Source of the DNA: Rhodoplanes sp963712435
GTDB taxonomy: Bacteria > Pseudomonadota > Alphaproteobacteria > Rhizobiales > Xanthobacteraceae
DNA: 64,000 nucleotides
NCBI GenBank assembly: GCA_963712435.1
Contig: CAVQIB010000013.1
Coordinates: forward strand, 517,861 to 581,860
Direction: 5' to 3'
Within the stretch, counting starts at the first letter, position 1. Every line of letters begins with the position of its first letter. Below the pieces are notes generated by a model. That model was not told the DNA's origin and searched no databases. It was given only the letters and a program-made list of their open reading frames with translations. The translations under genes and the position numbers were made by a program. Below are positions 19,801 to 28,347 of the stretch, one piece after another.

Positions 19801-21572
19801 GGCGATCCCGCGTGGGTCATGTCGATCAGGTATTTCCTCATGTCCCAGGCCCCGGTCGGGCAGCGCTCGGCGCACAGTCCGCAATGCAGGCAGACATCCT
19901 CGTCCTTGGCCATGATGCGGCCGGTCTTGAGCGCGTCGGAGACATAGAGGTCTTGGGAGAGATTGTTGGCGGGCGCCTTGAGCCGCCCGCGCAGGTCCGC
20001 TTCCTCCCCGTTCGCGGTGAAGGTGATGCAATCCATCGGGCAGATGTCGACGCAGGCGTCGCATTCGATGCATAGCGACGTCGTGAACACCGTCTGCACG
20101 TCGCAATTCAGGCAGCGGCGCGCCTCCGCGAGCGCGAGGGTGACGTCGTATCCGAGCTCGACCTCGGCCTTGATGTCGGCAAGCGCCACGACCTTGTCGC
20201 GCAACGGCACGCGATAGCGCCGGTCGGGCGTGATCTCGTTATCGTAGCTCCACTCGTGGATGCCCATTTTCTGGCTGATCACCTCGACCGCCGGCAGCGG
20301 CCGCTCGTTCACGTCCTCGCCCTGGCAGAACCGGTCGATCGAGACCGCCGCTTCGTGGCCGTGCGCGACCGCCCAGATGATGTTTTTCGGGCCGAAGGCG
20401 GCGTCGCCGCCGAAGAAAACCTTGGGATGGGTCGAGCCCATCGTGCGGGGATCGACCCTCGGCATGCCGCTTCTGTCAAACTCCACGCCGATGTCGCGCT
20501 CGATCCACGGGAAGGCGTTTTCCTGACCGACCGCGATCAGCACATCGTCGCACGGGAAATGCTGGTCCGGCTCGTCCGACGGGGCGAGCCTGCGCCGGCC
20601 TTCGGCGTCGTATTCGGCCTTGACCTGCTCGAACACGATGCCGGTGAGCCGGCCGTTCGCATGGGTGAATTCCTTCGGCACGAGATAATTGAAGATCGGG
20701 ATGCCCTCGTGCATCGCGTCTTCCTTCTCCCATGGCGAGGCCTTCATGTCCTCGAAGCCGGAGCGGACGACCACCTTCACGTCCTCGCCGCCGAGGCGGC
20801 GCGAGGAGCGGCAGCAATCCATCGCCGTGTTGCCGCCGCCGAGCACGATCACGCGCTTGCCGATCCGGGTCGTGTGGCCGAAGGAGACGCTCGCGAGCCA
20901 GTCGATTCCGATATGGACATGGCCGGCCGCCTCCGCGCGGCCGGGAATGTCGAGATCGCGTCCGCGCGGCGCGCCGCAGCCGACGAAAACGGCGTCATAG
21001 CCTTCGGCGAGCAGCGCTTTCAGGCTGTCGATCCGGCGCCCGCCCACGAACTCGACCCCGAGGTCGAGCACGTAGCCGCACTCCTCGTCGATCACCGATG
21101 TCGGCAGGCGGAATTTCGGAATTTGCGTGCGCATCATGCCCCCGGCCTGGGGATCCTGGTCGAACATGACGCACGAATAGCCGAGCGGCGCGAGATCGCG
21201 CGCAACCGTCAACGAGGCGGGGCCCGCGCCGACCAGCGCGACGCGCTTGCCGTTCCGGCGCGCGGCCGGCCGCGGAAGGCGCGCGCGGATGTCCTCCTTG
21301 TAGTCGGCGGCGACGCGCTTCAAGCGGCAGATCGCGACCGGCTCGTTCTCCACGCGCCCGCGCCGACACGCCGGTTCGCACGGGCGGTCGCAAGTGCGGC
21401 CAAGAATGCCGGGGAAGACATTCGATCGCCAATTCACCAGATAGGCGTCGCCGTAACGGCCGGCGGCGATCAGGCGGATATATTCGGGGACGGGCGTGTG
21501 CGCGGGGCAGGCCCACTGACAGTCGACGACTTTGTGGAAATAGTCCGGGTCCGAGATGTTGGTCGGGTTCAT
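19770..21572 (-). CDS. FAD/NAD(P)-binding 4Fe-4S oxidoreductase subunit (GltD-like), partner of 2-oxoacid oxidoreductase
   Basis: 600 residues. The N-terminal Cys-rich domain (CDRPCEPACRRG) resembles that of glutamate synthase small subunits. Two Rossmann folds follow, for FAD (VALVGAGPASLTVARDL) and for NAD(P)H (RVIVLGGGNTAMDCC). The C-terminus carries two 4Fe-4S boxes, CIECDACVDICPMDC and CLHCGLCAERCP. In Azoarcus/Thauera a comparable third subunit lets 2-oxoglutarate oxidoreductase exchange electrons with NADP. By analogy this subunit would couple 2-oxoacid oxidation to NAD(P)H. First gene of the minus-strand cluster. Confidence 0.82.
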   Translation of the reverse strand: MNPTNISDPDYFHKVVDCQWACPAHTPVPEYIRLIAAGRYGDAYLVNWRSNVFPGILGRTCDRPCEPACRRGRVENEPVAICRLKRVAADYKEDIRARLPRPAARRNGKRVALVGAGPASLTVARDLAPLGYSCVMFDQDPQAGGMMRTQIPKFRLPTSVIDEECGYVLDLGVEFVGGRRIDSLKALLAEGYDAVFVGCGAPRGRDLDIPGRAEAAGHVHIGIDWLASVSFGHTTRIGKRVIVLGGGNTAMDCCRSSRRLGGEDVKVVVRSGFEDMKASPWEKEDAMHEGIPIFNYLVPKEFTHANGRLTGIVFEQVKAEYDAEGRRRLAPSDEPDQHFPCDDVLIAVGQENAFPWIERDIGVEFDRSGMPRVDPRTMGSTHPKVFFGGDAAFGPKNIIWAVAHGHEAAVSIDRFCQGEDVNERPLPAVEVISQKMGIHEWSYDNEITPDRRYRVPLRDKVVALADIKAEVELGYDVTLALAEARRCLNCDVQTVFTTSLCIECDACVDICPMDCITFTANGEEADLRGRLKAPANNLSQDLYVSDALKTGRIMAKDEDVCLHCGLCAERCPTGAWDMRKYLIDMTHAGSPCQQPARSAA

Positions 21573-21811
21573 TTCAGGCCTTTACGACCGCACCACAGCG
21601 CGGGCGTAATGATCATGTAGGATTTGTGATAGCGACGTCAGCCTGATGCCAGCGCAATCCGGTCAATTTTTGGCGACGGCGCGGCGGGGCAGCCAAAAAG
21701 ACCCGGTATTCTGCTGCACTGCGAACGGCTTGTACGGCGCACCTCAACCGTCCTTTCACAGGCAGGTCGGCTGATCAGCCAACCAGATTCACACCTCCGC
21801 TTCAGTAAAGA

Positions 21812-21841
21812 GGAACCTTCTCCCCGACGGGAGAAGGTTCC
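21812..21841. terminator. Perfect 13-bp stem hairpin behind Gly-rich gene
   Basis: GGAACCTTCTCCC and GGGAGAAGGTTCC flank a four-base CGAC loop. It lies 12 bases past the stop of the minus-strand glycine-rich gene, so it probably ends that transcript. There is no long T tract on the minus-strand side, so efficiency is uncertain; it could also be a repeat-family hairpin. Confidence 0.55.
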
Positions 21842-21852
21842 GATCGAACAGG

Positions 21853-22347
21853 TCAGCAGTAGTTGACCCAGCGCCACGTACCGCCCCACCACACCTGGCG
21901 CAAGCAGCCGGGAGAGGAGGCGTACCCGTAATAGCCCGGATAGGCGTACCCGCCGCCGTATCCGCCGTAGCCTCCGTAGCCTCCGTAGCCTCCGTAGCCT
22001 CCGTAGCCTCCGTAGCCTCCGTAGCCATATCCCCATCCCGAGGTCGCTGCGAGGCCGACGCCAACGCCAAGCGCCGCCGCCCCGAGAGCGAGCCCCGGCC
22101 GCCAGCCGCCGCCATAGCCGCGCCAGCCGCCGCCATATCCACGCCAGCCGGCATATCCGCCACGCCAGCCTCCGCCCCAGCCGCCGCCACGCCAGCCTCC
22201 GCCCCAGCCGCCGCCGCGCCAGCCGCCGCCGCCGCCCCAGGCGGCGCCACGCAAGCCGCGCTGAGCGTAGGACGGGGTGGCGGTCAGGGTGAGCCCGATG
22301 AGCCCGGCCGCTGCGACCGCCAATACTGCCGTACCTGTTGCTCTCAT
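21853..22347 (-). CDS. Secreted glycine/tryptophan/tyrosine-rich repeat protein
   Basis: 164 residues. A signal peptide (MRATGTAVLAVAAAGLIGLT, cleavage near SYA-Q) is followed by GGGW-type repeats, a short hydrophobic stretch and a run of GGY triplets. The protein closes with the two cysteines of PGCLRQVWWGGTWRWVNYC. Similar short Gly-rich exported proteins with a C-terminal Cys/Trp motif are common and uncharacterised in Hyphomicrobiales. The GGY part is encoded by an almost perfect 9-base tandem repeat. Extracellular or periplasmic location is inferred; function unknown. Confidence 0.75.
   Translation of the reverse strand: MRATGTAVLAVAAAGLIGLTLTATPSYAQRGLRGAAWGGGGGWRGGGWGGGWRGGGWGGGWRGGYAGWRGYGGGWRGYGGGWRPGLALGAAALGVGVGLAATSGWGYGYGGYGGYGGYGGYGGYGGYGGYGGGYAYPGYYGYASSPGCLRQVWWGGTWRWVNYC
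21960..22026 (-). repeat. 9-bp tandem repeat encoding Gly-Gly-Tyr
   Basis: About seven head-to-tail copies of CCTCCGTAG (plus strand) encode GGY on the minus strand inside the glycine-rich gene. The copies are base-identical, not merely codon-similar, so this is a slippage-prone tract likely to differ in length between strains. Confidence 0.85.
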
Positions 22348-22570
22348 TTGCTACTCCTATGTGAAGGTCTCCGAACAGCCCGCGCGGGATGTCGGGAGTA
22401 AAAAGCCGCCGCTCAAGGCTCCTAAACCAGGCTAATCCGTGCAGGCGAGCGGAAGGGCCGACCAGGGGGGCGGCACGGACGCCCTTGGTCAGGAACGTGC
22501 GGTGTGCTGAATTGTTTCTTGTCTCGCCGCCCACGTCAGGAGTTCCGCGCCGCGTCGGCGCATCACACGC

Positions 22571-23351
22571 ATGGTCGATCTCTTTGACGACATGTTTGCC
22601 GAACCCGTCGCCGATCCGAACGAGGCGGCGCAACGGAACATGCGCGCGCTGCGGCGGCGGTTCTATGCGACGGCGACGGTGCGCGAAATCGGCGGGAGCG
22701 TTTGCGGTCGAGCTGGACGGAAAGCCGGTGCGGACCCCGGCGCGCCATCCACTCGCCTTTCCGACGCTGCCGCTGGCCGAACTTGCCGCCGCCGAATGGC
22801 AAAGCCAGGGCGAATCCGTCGATCCGGCCAAGCTGCCGCTGACCCGCCTCGCCAACACCGTCATCGATGCGGTTGCGGCCGCGCATGCGGAGGTCGCGGC
22901 CGATATTGCAAAATACATCGCGTCCGACCTTCTGTTCTATCGCGCCGAGGCGCCGGAGCGGCTCGTGGCGCGCCAGCACGAGCAGTGGGACCCAATCCTC
23001 GCCTGGGCGCGCGACGCGCACGGCGCCCGCTTCGTGCTCGCGCAGGGCGTCGTCTTCGTGACCCAGCCGGAATCGGCGGTGGAGGCGATGCGCCGGCTCA
23101 TTCCGACAAGCCCATGGCGGCTGGGGGCCGTGCATGTGATGACGACGCTGAGCGGATCGGCCCTGATTGCGCTCGCCGTGTCCGAACAGGCGATCTCTCC
23201 GGACGACGCCTGGTCGGCGGCGCATGTCGACGAAGACTGGAACCAGGAACTTTGGGGCCGCGACGACGCCGCGCTCGCGCGCCGGGCCCTGCGCCGGACC
23301 GAATTCGACGCCGCTGCCTGCGTGCTGCGCCTCGACCCGGCGGTGTCATAG
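22571..23351 (+). CDS. Atp12-family F1-ATPase assembly chaperone (one frame break)
   Basis: About 259 residues after repair. The N-terminus VDLFDDMFAEPVADPNEAA and the core AFAVELDGKPVRTPARHPL, LPLTRLANTVIDAV and LSGSALIALAVSEQAIS are those of alphaproteobacterial Atp12, which binds the F1 alpha subunit during ATP synthase assembly. One extra A near 22697 (GGG-A-GCG) separates TVREIGG from AFAVELDG. A single ATG start gives the expected N-terminus. It stands alone, away from the atp operon, as is common. Confidence 0.85.
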
Positions 23352-23379
23352 GAGGTCGGCGCCGCGACCTATTGCGCTC

Positions 23380-23404
23380 GGAACGAAGGCACATGCCGTT
23401 GGTT
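23380..23404 (+). promoter_or_regulatory. Possible degenerate EcfG-type promoter before DUF892 gene
   Basis: GGAAC at 23380-23384 is followed after 16 bases by GGTT (consensus CGTT), ending 51 bases before the ferritin-like gene. One mismatch in the -10 box makes this tentative. A CGTT also occurs after only 12 bases, which is too close to count. Confidence 0.3.
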
Positions 23405-23455
23405 GCAGAAGGGAGGCCCGTGCGGGCCGATCCCCAAACAACCCGAGGAGGACAC

Positions 23456-23980
23456 ATGGCCACCGCCACGATCGCAGCTAAGACCGAAGGCACGTTTCTC
23501 GACTGGCTTCGCGACGCCCATGCGATGGAGAAGCATGCCGAGCAGATGCTCTCGAACAGCGCAAGCCGCATCGAAAACTATCCCGAACTGAAGGCGCAGA
23601 TCGAGCACCATCTCGAGCAGACCCGTCGTCAGGCCGAACTGCTGCGCCGCTGCATTGAACGGCATGATTCGAGCACCTCGATGTTCAAGGACACGGCGGC
23701 AAAGGTCATGGGCTTCGGCCAGGCCCTGACCGGTTTGACCGTGAGCGACGAGGTGGTGAAGGCGTCGGCGGCGAGCTACGCCTTCGAGCAGATGGAAATC
23801 GCGACCTACAAGGTTCTGATCGTCGCCGCTGAGGAATGCGGCGACATGGAAACCAAGCGCGTCTGCGAGCAGATCCTGGATGAGGAAGAGGCGATGGCGG
23901 ATTGGCTCGACGAGCATCTGCCCGTGATCACCCAGACCTATCTCGCGCGTGAGGCGGCCGGCGAGACCGCCAAGCACTAA
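23456..23980 (+). CDS. Ferritin-like DUF892 (YciE/YciF-type) protein
   Basis: 174 residues forming one helical ferritin-like domain. FLDWLRDAHAMEKHAEQM opens the first helix, EHHLEQTRRQAELL follows, and FEQMEIATYKVLIVAAEE and ILDEEEAMADWLDEHLP carry the conserved acidic residues. Proteins of this family are induced by osmotic, oxidative or general stress and their biochemical role is unsettled. The ATG follows GAGGAGG by 6 bases. A possible stress promoter lies upstream and a good intrinsic terminator downstream, so it is likely a single-gene unit. A second DUF892 domain occurs at the end of the Mn-catalase fusion near 60 kb. Confidence 0.85.
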   Translation: MATATIAAKTEGTFLDWLRDAHAMEKHAEQMLSNSASRIENYPELKAQIEHHLEQTRRQAELLRRCIERHDSSTSMFKDTAAKVMGFGQALTGLTVSDEVVKASAASYAFEQMEIATYKVLIVAAEECGDMETKRVCEQILDEEEAMADWLDEHLPVITQTYLAREAAGETAKH

Positions 23981-24004
23981 CGACACCAGCGGGTGAATAG
24001 GCGA

Positions 24005-24039
24005 GCGCCGGGCCAGCCTCAGGGCAGGCCCGGCGCTTT
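24005..24039 (+). terminator. Intrinsic terminator after DUF892 gene
   Basis: GCGCCGGGCC (24005-24014) pairs perfectly with GGCCCGGCGC (24027-24036) and is followed by TTT. It lies 24 bases after the DUF892 stop. Confidence 0.65.
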
Positions 24040-24277
24040 GCTGTGCGGGTCCCCGCCGGCGGGCAAGACGATGGCCTCGGCATTGCGCCAATTTTCATTG
24101 CAGCGCCCTCGCGGCGCTGAAAGAGGCGTGCTATTGACGGGGTTCTGACAAGCCTAAAAATGCCCGCCGGGGCCGGCGCGGCGCCATTGTCATCGTGAAA
24201 AACATTCGACAATACAAGAACCCAGAACAGCTTCTTACGTTTCAAGATGCGTTCCAACTTTGGGCGGGTGTGACGGC

Positions 24278-25810
24278 ATGAAGGACATCCTGGAGAAACT
24301 GGAAGAGCGGCGGGCCGGCGCACGGCTGGGCGGCGGCGAGGCGCGGATCGAGGCGCAGCATACGCGCGGCAAGCTCACGGCGCGCGAGCGCATCGAGCTC
24401 CTGTTGGATCATCAGTCGTTCGAAGAATACGACATGTTCGTCGAGCACCGGCTAAGCGAATTCGGGGCCGAGAAGACCAAGATACCGGGCGACGGGGTGG
24501 TGACCGGCTGGGGAACGGTCAACGGCCGCGCGGTGTTCGTCTTCGCCAAGGACTTCACCGTGTTCGGCGGCTCGCTGTCCGAATCGCACGCGCAGAAAAT
24601 GACCAAGATCCAGGACATGGCGGTGAAGGCGCGCGCGCCGATCATCGGCCTGTTCGACGCCGGCGGGGCGCGCATCCAGGAGGGCGTGGCGGCGCTCGGC
24701 GGCTATGGCGAAGTCTTCAAACGCAACGTGCTCGCGTCCGGCGTGATTCCGCAGATTTCGGTGATCATGGGCCCCTGCGCGGGCGGCGACGTGTATTCCC
24801 CGGCGATGACCGACTTCATCTTCATGGTGCGCGACACGAGCTACATGTTCGTCACCGGCCCCGAGGTGGTGAAGACGGTGACGAACGAGGTGGTCACCGC
24901 CGAGGAACTCGGCGGCGCGAGCGTGCACGCCACCAAGTCGGCGGTCGCCGACGGCGCCTTCGAGAACGACGTCGACTGCCTGCTGCAGATGCGCCGGTTC
25001 ATCGACTTTCTGCCGGCCCATAGCGGCGGCGGCGTGCCCGAATGGCCCTCCTTCGACGATGTCGAGCGGGCGGAAGATTCGCTCGACACGCTGATCCCGG
25101 AGAACCCGAACAAGCCCTACGACATCAAGGAGCTGATCCTGAAGGTGGTCGACGAGGGGGACTTCTTCGAACTGTCCGCCTCGTTTGCCCGCAACATCGT
25201 CATCGGCTTTGGCCGGATCGCCGGCCGCACGGTCGGCTTCGTCGCCAACCAGCCGATGGTGCTTGCGGGGGTGCTCGATTCGGATGCGAGCCGCAAGGCG
25301 GCGCGCTTCGTGCGCTTCTGCAACGCCTTCGACATTCCGATCGTCACCTTCGTCGACGTTCCGGGCTTTCTTCCCGGCACGGCGCAGGAGTCCGGCGGGC
25401 TGATCAAGAACGGGGCGAAGCTCCTGTTCGCCTACAGCCAATGCACGGTGCCGCTCGTCACCGTGATCACCCGCAAGGCGTTTGGCGGGGCCTATGACGT
25501 CATGGCGTCCAAGCATATCGGCGCCGACGTGAACTATGCCTGGCCCACCGCGCAGATCGCCGTGATGGGCGCCAAGGGCGCGGTCGAGATCATCTTCCGC
25601 GCCGATCTCGGCGACCCCGAGAAGATCGCGTTGCGGACGAAGGAATACGAACGCAGTTTCATGTCGCCCTTCAAGGCGGCGGAGCGCGGCTATATCGACG
25701 AGGTCATCATGCCGCATTCGACCCGCCGGCGGGTCGCCCGCGCGCTCGCGATGCTGCGCACGAAGACCCTGGAGATGCCGGCGAAGAAGCACGACAATCT
25801 GCCGCTGTGA
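24278..25810 (+). CDS. pccB: Propionyl-CoA carboxylase beta chain (biotin-dependent carboxyltransferase)
   Basis: 510 residues, exactly the usual PccB length. It moves carboxylate from carboxybiotin to propionyl-CoA, giving methylmalonyl-CoA. Both carboxyltransferase half-domains are present, with GLFDAGGARIQEGVAALGGY and MGPCAGGDVYSPAMTDF in the first, and FVDVPGFLPGTAQE and TRKAFGGAYDVM in the second. The start gives MKDILEKLEERRAG, the standard N-terminus; an in-frame start 18 bases upstream is less likely. The alpha chain gene is not in the window. Confidence 0.92.
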   Translation: MKDILEKLEERRAGARLGGGEARIEAQHTRGKLTARERIELLLDHQSFEEYDMFVEHRLSEFGAEKTKIPGDGVVTGWGTVNGRAVFVFAKDFTVFGGSLSESHAQKMTKIQDMAVKARAPIIGLFDAGGARIQEGVAALGGYGEVFKRNVLASGVIPQISVIMGPCAGGDVYSPAMTDFIFMVRDTSYMFVTGPEVVKTVTNEVVTAEELGGASVHATKSAVADGAFENDVDCLLQMRRFIDFLPAHSGGGVPEWPSFDDVERAEDSLDTLIPENPNKPYDIKELILKVVDEGDFFELSASFARNIVIGFGRIAGRTVGFVANQPMVLAGVLDSDASRKAARFVRFCNAFDIPIVTFVDVPGFLPGTAQESGGLIKNGAKLLFAYSQCTVPLVTVITRKAFGGAYDVMASKHIGADVNYAWPTAQIAVMGAKGAVEIIFRADLGDPEKIALRTKEYERSFMSPFKAAERGYIDEVIMPHSTRRRVARALAMLRTKTLEMPAKKHDNLPL

Positions 25811-26117
25811 GCGGGCAGGGCGGGCGGGCCGGATTGGCAGCCCGCTCGCGCGCTCCAGTCTAATGAAACGGCTGTCGGCGCGTGTTGTGGAATAAGCGCT
25901 CGGTTCGGCTCAGCGAGTTTGTCCCGGGCGCAGCGCAGCACGACGTGCGCGCTGCAGAGCCGGGACCCGCAATTCCGCCGGCGGGGAGGTCACATCTGCG
26001 GGTGCATGTTAGCTCCGGCCGTCATGCTTTGCGGAAGCGGAGCATCCAGTAAGCATGGACCGGGGTTGACTGGATCGTCCGCCTGCGCGGACGATGACAA
26101 CAACCGGATTGCGCGCT
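25811..26117. repeat. Intergenic region with family B repeat fragment
   Basis: No gene is supported. About 26010-26100 contains GAGCATCCAGTAAGCATGG followed by GACTGGATCGTCCGC-CTGC-GCGGACGATGAC, a relative of the repeats at 9591 and 60724. The remainder between pccB and this element shows nothing recognisable. Confidence 0.55.
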
Positions 26118-26558
26118 TTAGAACCAGTCCGGGCAGGGATTGACGATCATCCAAAGATCGGCGCCATTCCGCAGCTTCTTCATTTCCGGCGTGAGTCCGC
26201 CTTGGCGGGAAATCCACTCCTTCACCGGGTTCGGATAGACCGACATCAATTCGGCGGTGCCCGCGATGCTCGTCACCTTGACGCCGGCGGTCCAACGCTT
26301 GTCGAAATAAGCCTGATGGAAGCCGAGGCTCGCGCGCGGCGTCACGCAGATGCGTTGCAGCGGCACGATCCCGAGCACAAGCGTGCAGGCGGAATTGCAT
26401 ATCCCGTCGATGATGACGCGTTCGCCGGTCTCGCGAATGCGCTCGTAGCGGGCTTTGTACTCCTCCACATAGCCGCCGAAGTCGCGCGTGATGCGCAGAT
26501 CGGCGACCGCCGGAGTTGCGATGATGATGGCAAGAAGGAAAGACGCTAGGCGAAGCAT
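26118..26558 (-). CDS. Exported protein with ClpP/crotonase-like fold (COG3904-like)
   Basis: 146 residues with a short signal peptide (MLRLASFLLAIIIATPAVA). The segment VIIDGICNSACTLVLGIVP followed by RASLGFHQAYF resembles predicted periplasmic ClpP-like proteins, where the Ser of the xCxSACT box sits at the expected nucleophile position. The C-terminal KKLRNGADLWMIVNPCPDW contains a second conserved-looking Cys. It is shorter than ClpP and a protease role is not shown. Function unknown; fold assignment is from motif resemblance only. Confidence 0.65.
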   Translation of the reverse strand: MLRLASFLLAIIIATPAVADLRITRDFGGYVEEYKARYERIRETGERVIIDGICNSACTLVLGIVPLQRICVTPRASLGFHQAYFDKRWTAGVKVTSIAGTAELMSVYPNPVKEWISRQGGLTPEMKKLRNGADLWMIVNPCPDWF

Positions 26559-26771
26559 CGCCGATGAACCCCCCGTTTCCCCGGCGGACTACCTGGGCCG
26601 GAGACTAGGCGAAAGTTTGACGAGGCTTTGTTTGAATTTGGTTAACAACGCTCAAATATCGTTATTTCTCTACGCGTAAACTCCTATGTAGAATTCCGCA
26701 TTCGCGGCGTGCGAACCTAATCTCACGCGGTTTTTCGCGGCGATTACGCATGCTGTTCGGGGGAACGTTCG

Positions 26772-27650
26772 ATGCCGCGCAAGCCGGAAGATCTCGCAAT
26801 CTATGCGGCGCCCGCGCTGTTCGTCGTGCTGTGGGCGTCGGGATTCGTCGGCGCGAAATTCGGCCTGCCTTACATCGAGCCGCTGACGTTTCTCACCGTG
26901 CGGATGATCGCCGTCGTCTTCCTGCTGGCCATCGTCGCTTTGCTCACGCGTCCGCCCTGGCCCGACCTCACGGGCGTTCGGCACAGCATCGTCGCCGGAC
27001 TGCTGGTGCACGGCGTCTATCTCGGCGGCGTGTTCGTCGCGATCGATCGGCGTCTGCCGGCGGGACTGTCGGCGCTCGTCGTCAGCCTGCAGCCGGTGCT
27101 GACCTCGACCATCGCCAACCGCTTTCTCGGCGAACGGGTGGTCGCCCGACAATGGCTCGGCCTCGCGCTCGGCATTGCCGGCGTGTATCTCGTCGTCGCC
27201 GACAAGACGGTGGCGGGCGAGGCGACCGCGCTCGGCTGGGCGGCCGCGGTGTGCGCGCTGATCGGAATCACGCTGGGCACGCTGTATCAGAAGCGCTTCG
27301 GCGGGGGCATCGACTGGCGTTCCGCTTTGGTTATTCAATACGCGTCGGCGGGAGCGCTATTCGCGAGCGGGTCGTTGCTGTTCGAGACGCGGACGATCCA
27401 CTGGACGATCGAACTCGTGGGGGCGCTGGCCTGGCTCGTTCTCGTCCTGTCGCTCGGAGCGGTGTGGCTCTTATACTTCCTGATCCGCCGCGCGGCCGCG
27501 ACCCGCGTGACCAGCCTGTTCTATCTGACGCCGCCCGTCACCGCTCTGATGGCCTGGCTGCTCTTCGGCGAGCGGCTCGGCGCGCTCGCGGTGATCGGCA
27601 TGGGAATCTGCGCCGTCGGCGTGTTCCTGGTGAATTGGCGCGTTCGTTGA
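26772..27650 (+). CDS. DMT-superfamily permease (two EamA domains)
   Basis: 292 residues with about ten membrane helices in two EamA repeats, each starting with a conserved helix (ALFVVLWASGFVGAKFGLPY and the repeat beginning near TALGWAAAVCALIGITLG). The second repeat has SLFYLTPPVTALMAWLLFGE, a strong family signature. It is probably an inner-membrane exporter of amino acids or metabolites, but substrate cannot be told. It stands alone. ATG follows GGGGGAACG by a few bases. Confidence 0.88.
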   Translation: MPRKPEDLAIYAAPALFVVLWASGFVGAKFGLPYIEPLTFLTVRMIAVVFLLAIVALLTRPPWPDLTGVRHSIVAGLLVHGVYLGGVFVAIDRRLPAGLSALVVSLQPVLTSTIANRFLGERVVARQWLGLALGIAGVYLVVADKTVAGEATALGWAAAVCALIGITLGTLYQKRFGGGIDWRSALVIQYASAGALFASGSLLFETRTIHWTIELVGALAWLVLVLSLGAVWLLYFLIRRAAATRVTSLFYLTPPVTALMAWLLFGERLGALAVIGMGICAVGVFLVNWRVR

Positions 27651-27746
27651 TCGGCTGGCGCATAGGAGTAGGACCCGCCGCATCGCACGGCGGGCCCCAC
27701 GTCTGCAGGTTCTCTCAAAAAGTGCGGCGGCTGAAGCAGCAGCGCG

Positions 27747-28148
27747 CTAGCGCGCGCCCGGGCCGGGAGCCGTCGTCCCCGAGCCGGAGGTGGTCGCGCC
27801 GCCCGAGCCCGAGGGTCCTGAACCGGTCGCCCCGCCGCCAGCGCCGGTCGCCGGCCCGCCGGGCGCCGTCGCCGTCGTGTCCGCGCCCGTCGTTCCGCTA
27901 CTCGTTGTTGCGCCCGTCCTCGCCGGCGGCACATTGCTGTCGACCGCCGTCTGTGTGTCGCGGTTCGTGAAGCCGTAGATGATCGCGATGATCAAGACAG
28001 CCGCGGCAATTCCCGCCAGCCACGACCATATCGACGTACCGGTTCTTGTATTGGGAACCGCACCGTCTTTAACAGGGTGGCGGCCGCGCAAATCGTTGCT
28101 CGGTTCGCTCAGCCGCGGGTCATTGCGATAGTCGCGTGGGTCCGTCAT
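27747..28148 (-). CDS. Small single-pass membrane protein with Gly/Ser/Thr-rich tail
   Basis: 133 residues. A short hydrophilic N-terminus (MTDPRDYRNDPRLSEPSND) precedes one membrane segment (IWSWLAGIAAAVLIIAIIYGF, about residues 39-60). A low-complexity Thr/Gly/Ser/Pro tail follows, probably periplasmic. The start is chosen after a purine-rich GAAAGAAC stretch; a longer reading adds non-conserved sequence. Proteins of this layout recur in Hyphomicrobiales, without known function. Confidence 0.7.
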   Translation of the reverse strand: MTDPRDYRNDPRLSEPSNDLRGRHPVKDGAVPNTRTGTSIWSWLAGIAAAVLIIAIIYGFTNRDTQTAVDSNVPPARTGATTSSGTTGADTTATAPGGPATGAGGGATGSGPSGSGGATTSGSGTTAPGPGAR

Positions 28149-28347
28149 GTTCTTTCTCCTTCCGCGTGGGTCTACGGCCAACCCGGGCTCGCGGGGGAGG
28201 TTCCCGCCGCGCACACAGGGCGGTTGGCTGATACGGGCAAGCGGAACAATCGCGCGATACGGGCCCGGTAGCGCCTTGCTTTAGAAGGTCCGATATCGCA
28301 TCTACACGGCGCGCCGCGCTGCAGAAGCTTCGCCGGGGGTGTCATCA

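Noticed and set aside
19801..20106. N-terminal extension of the korA frame
   Set aside because: It overlaps the FeS-binding end of the FAD subunit in another frame and has no conserved sequence; MPATSPISSVND is the natural start.
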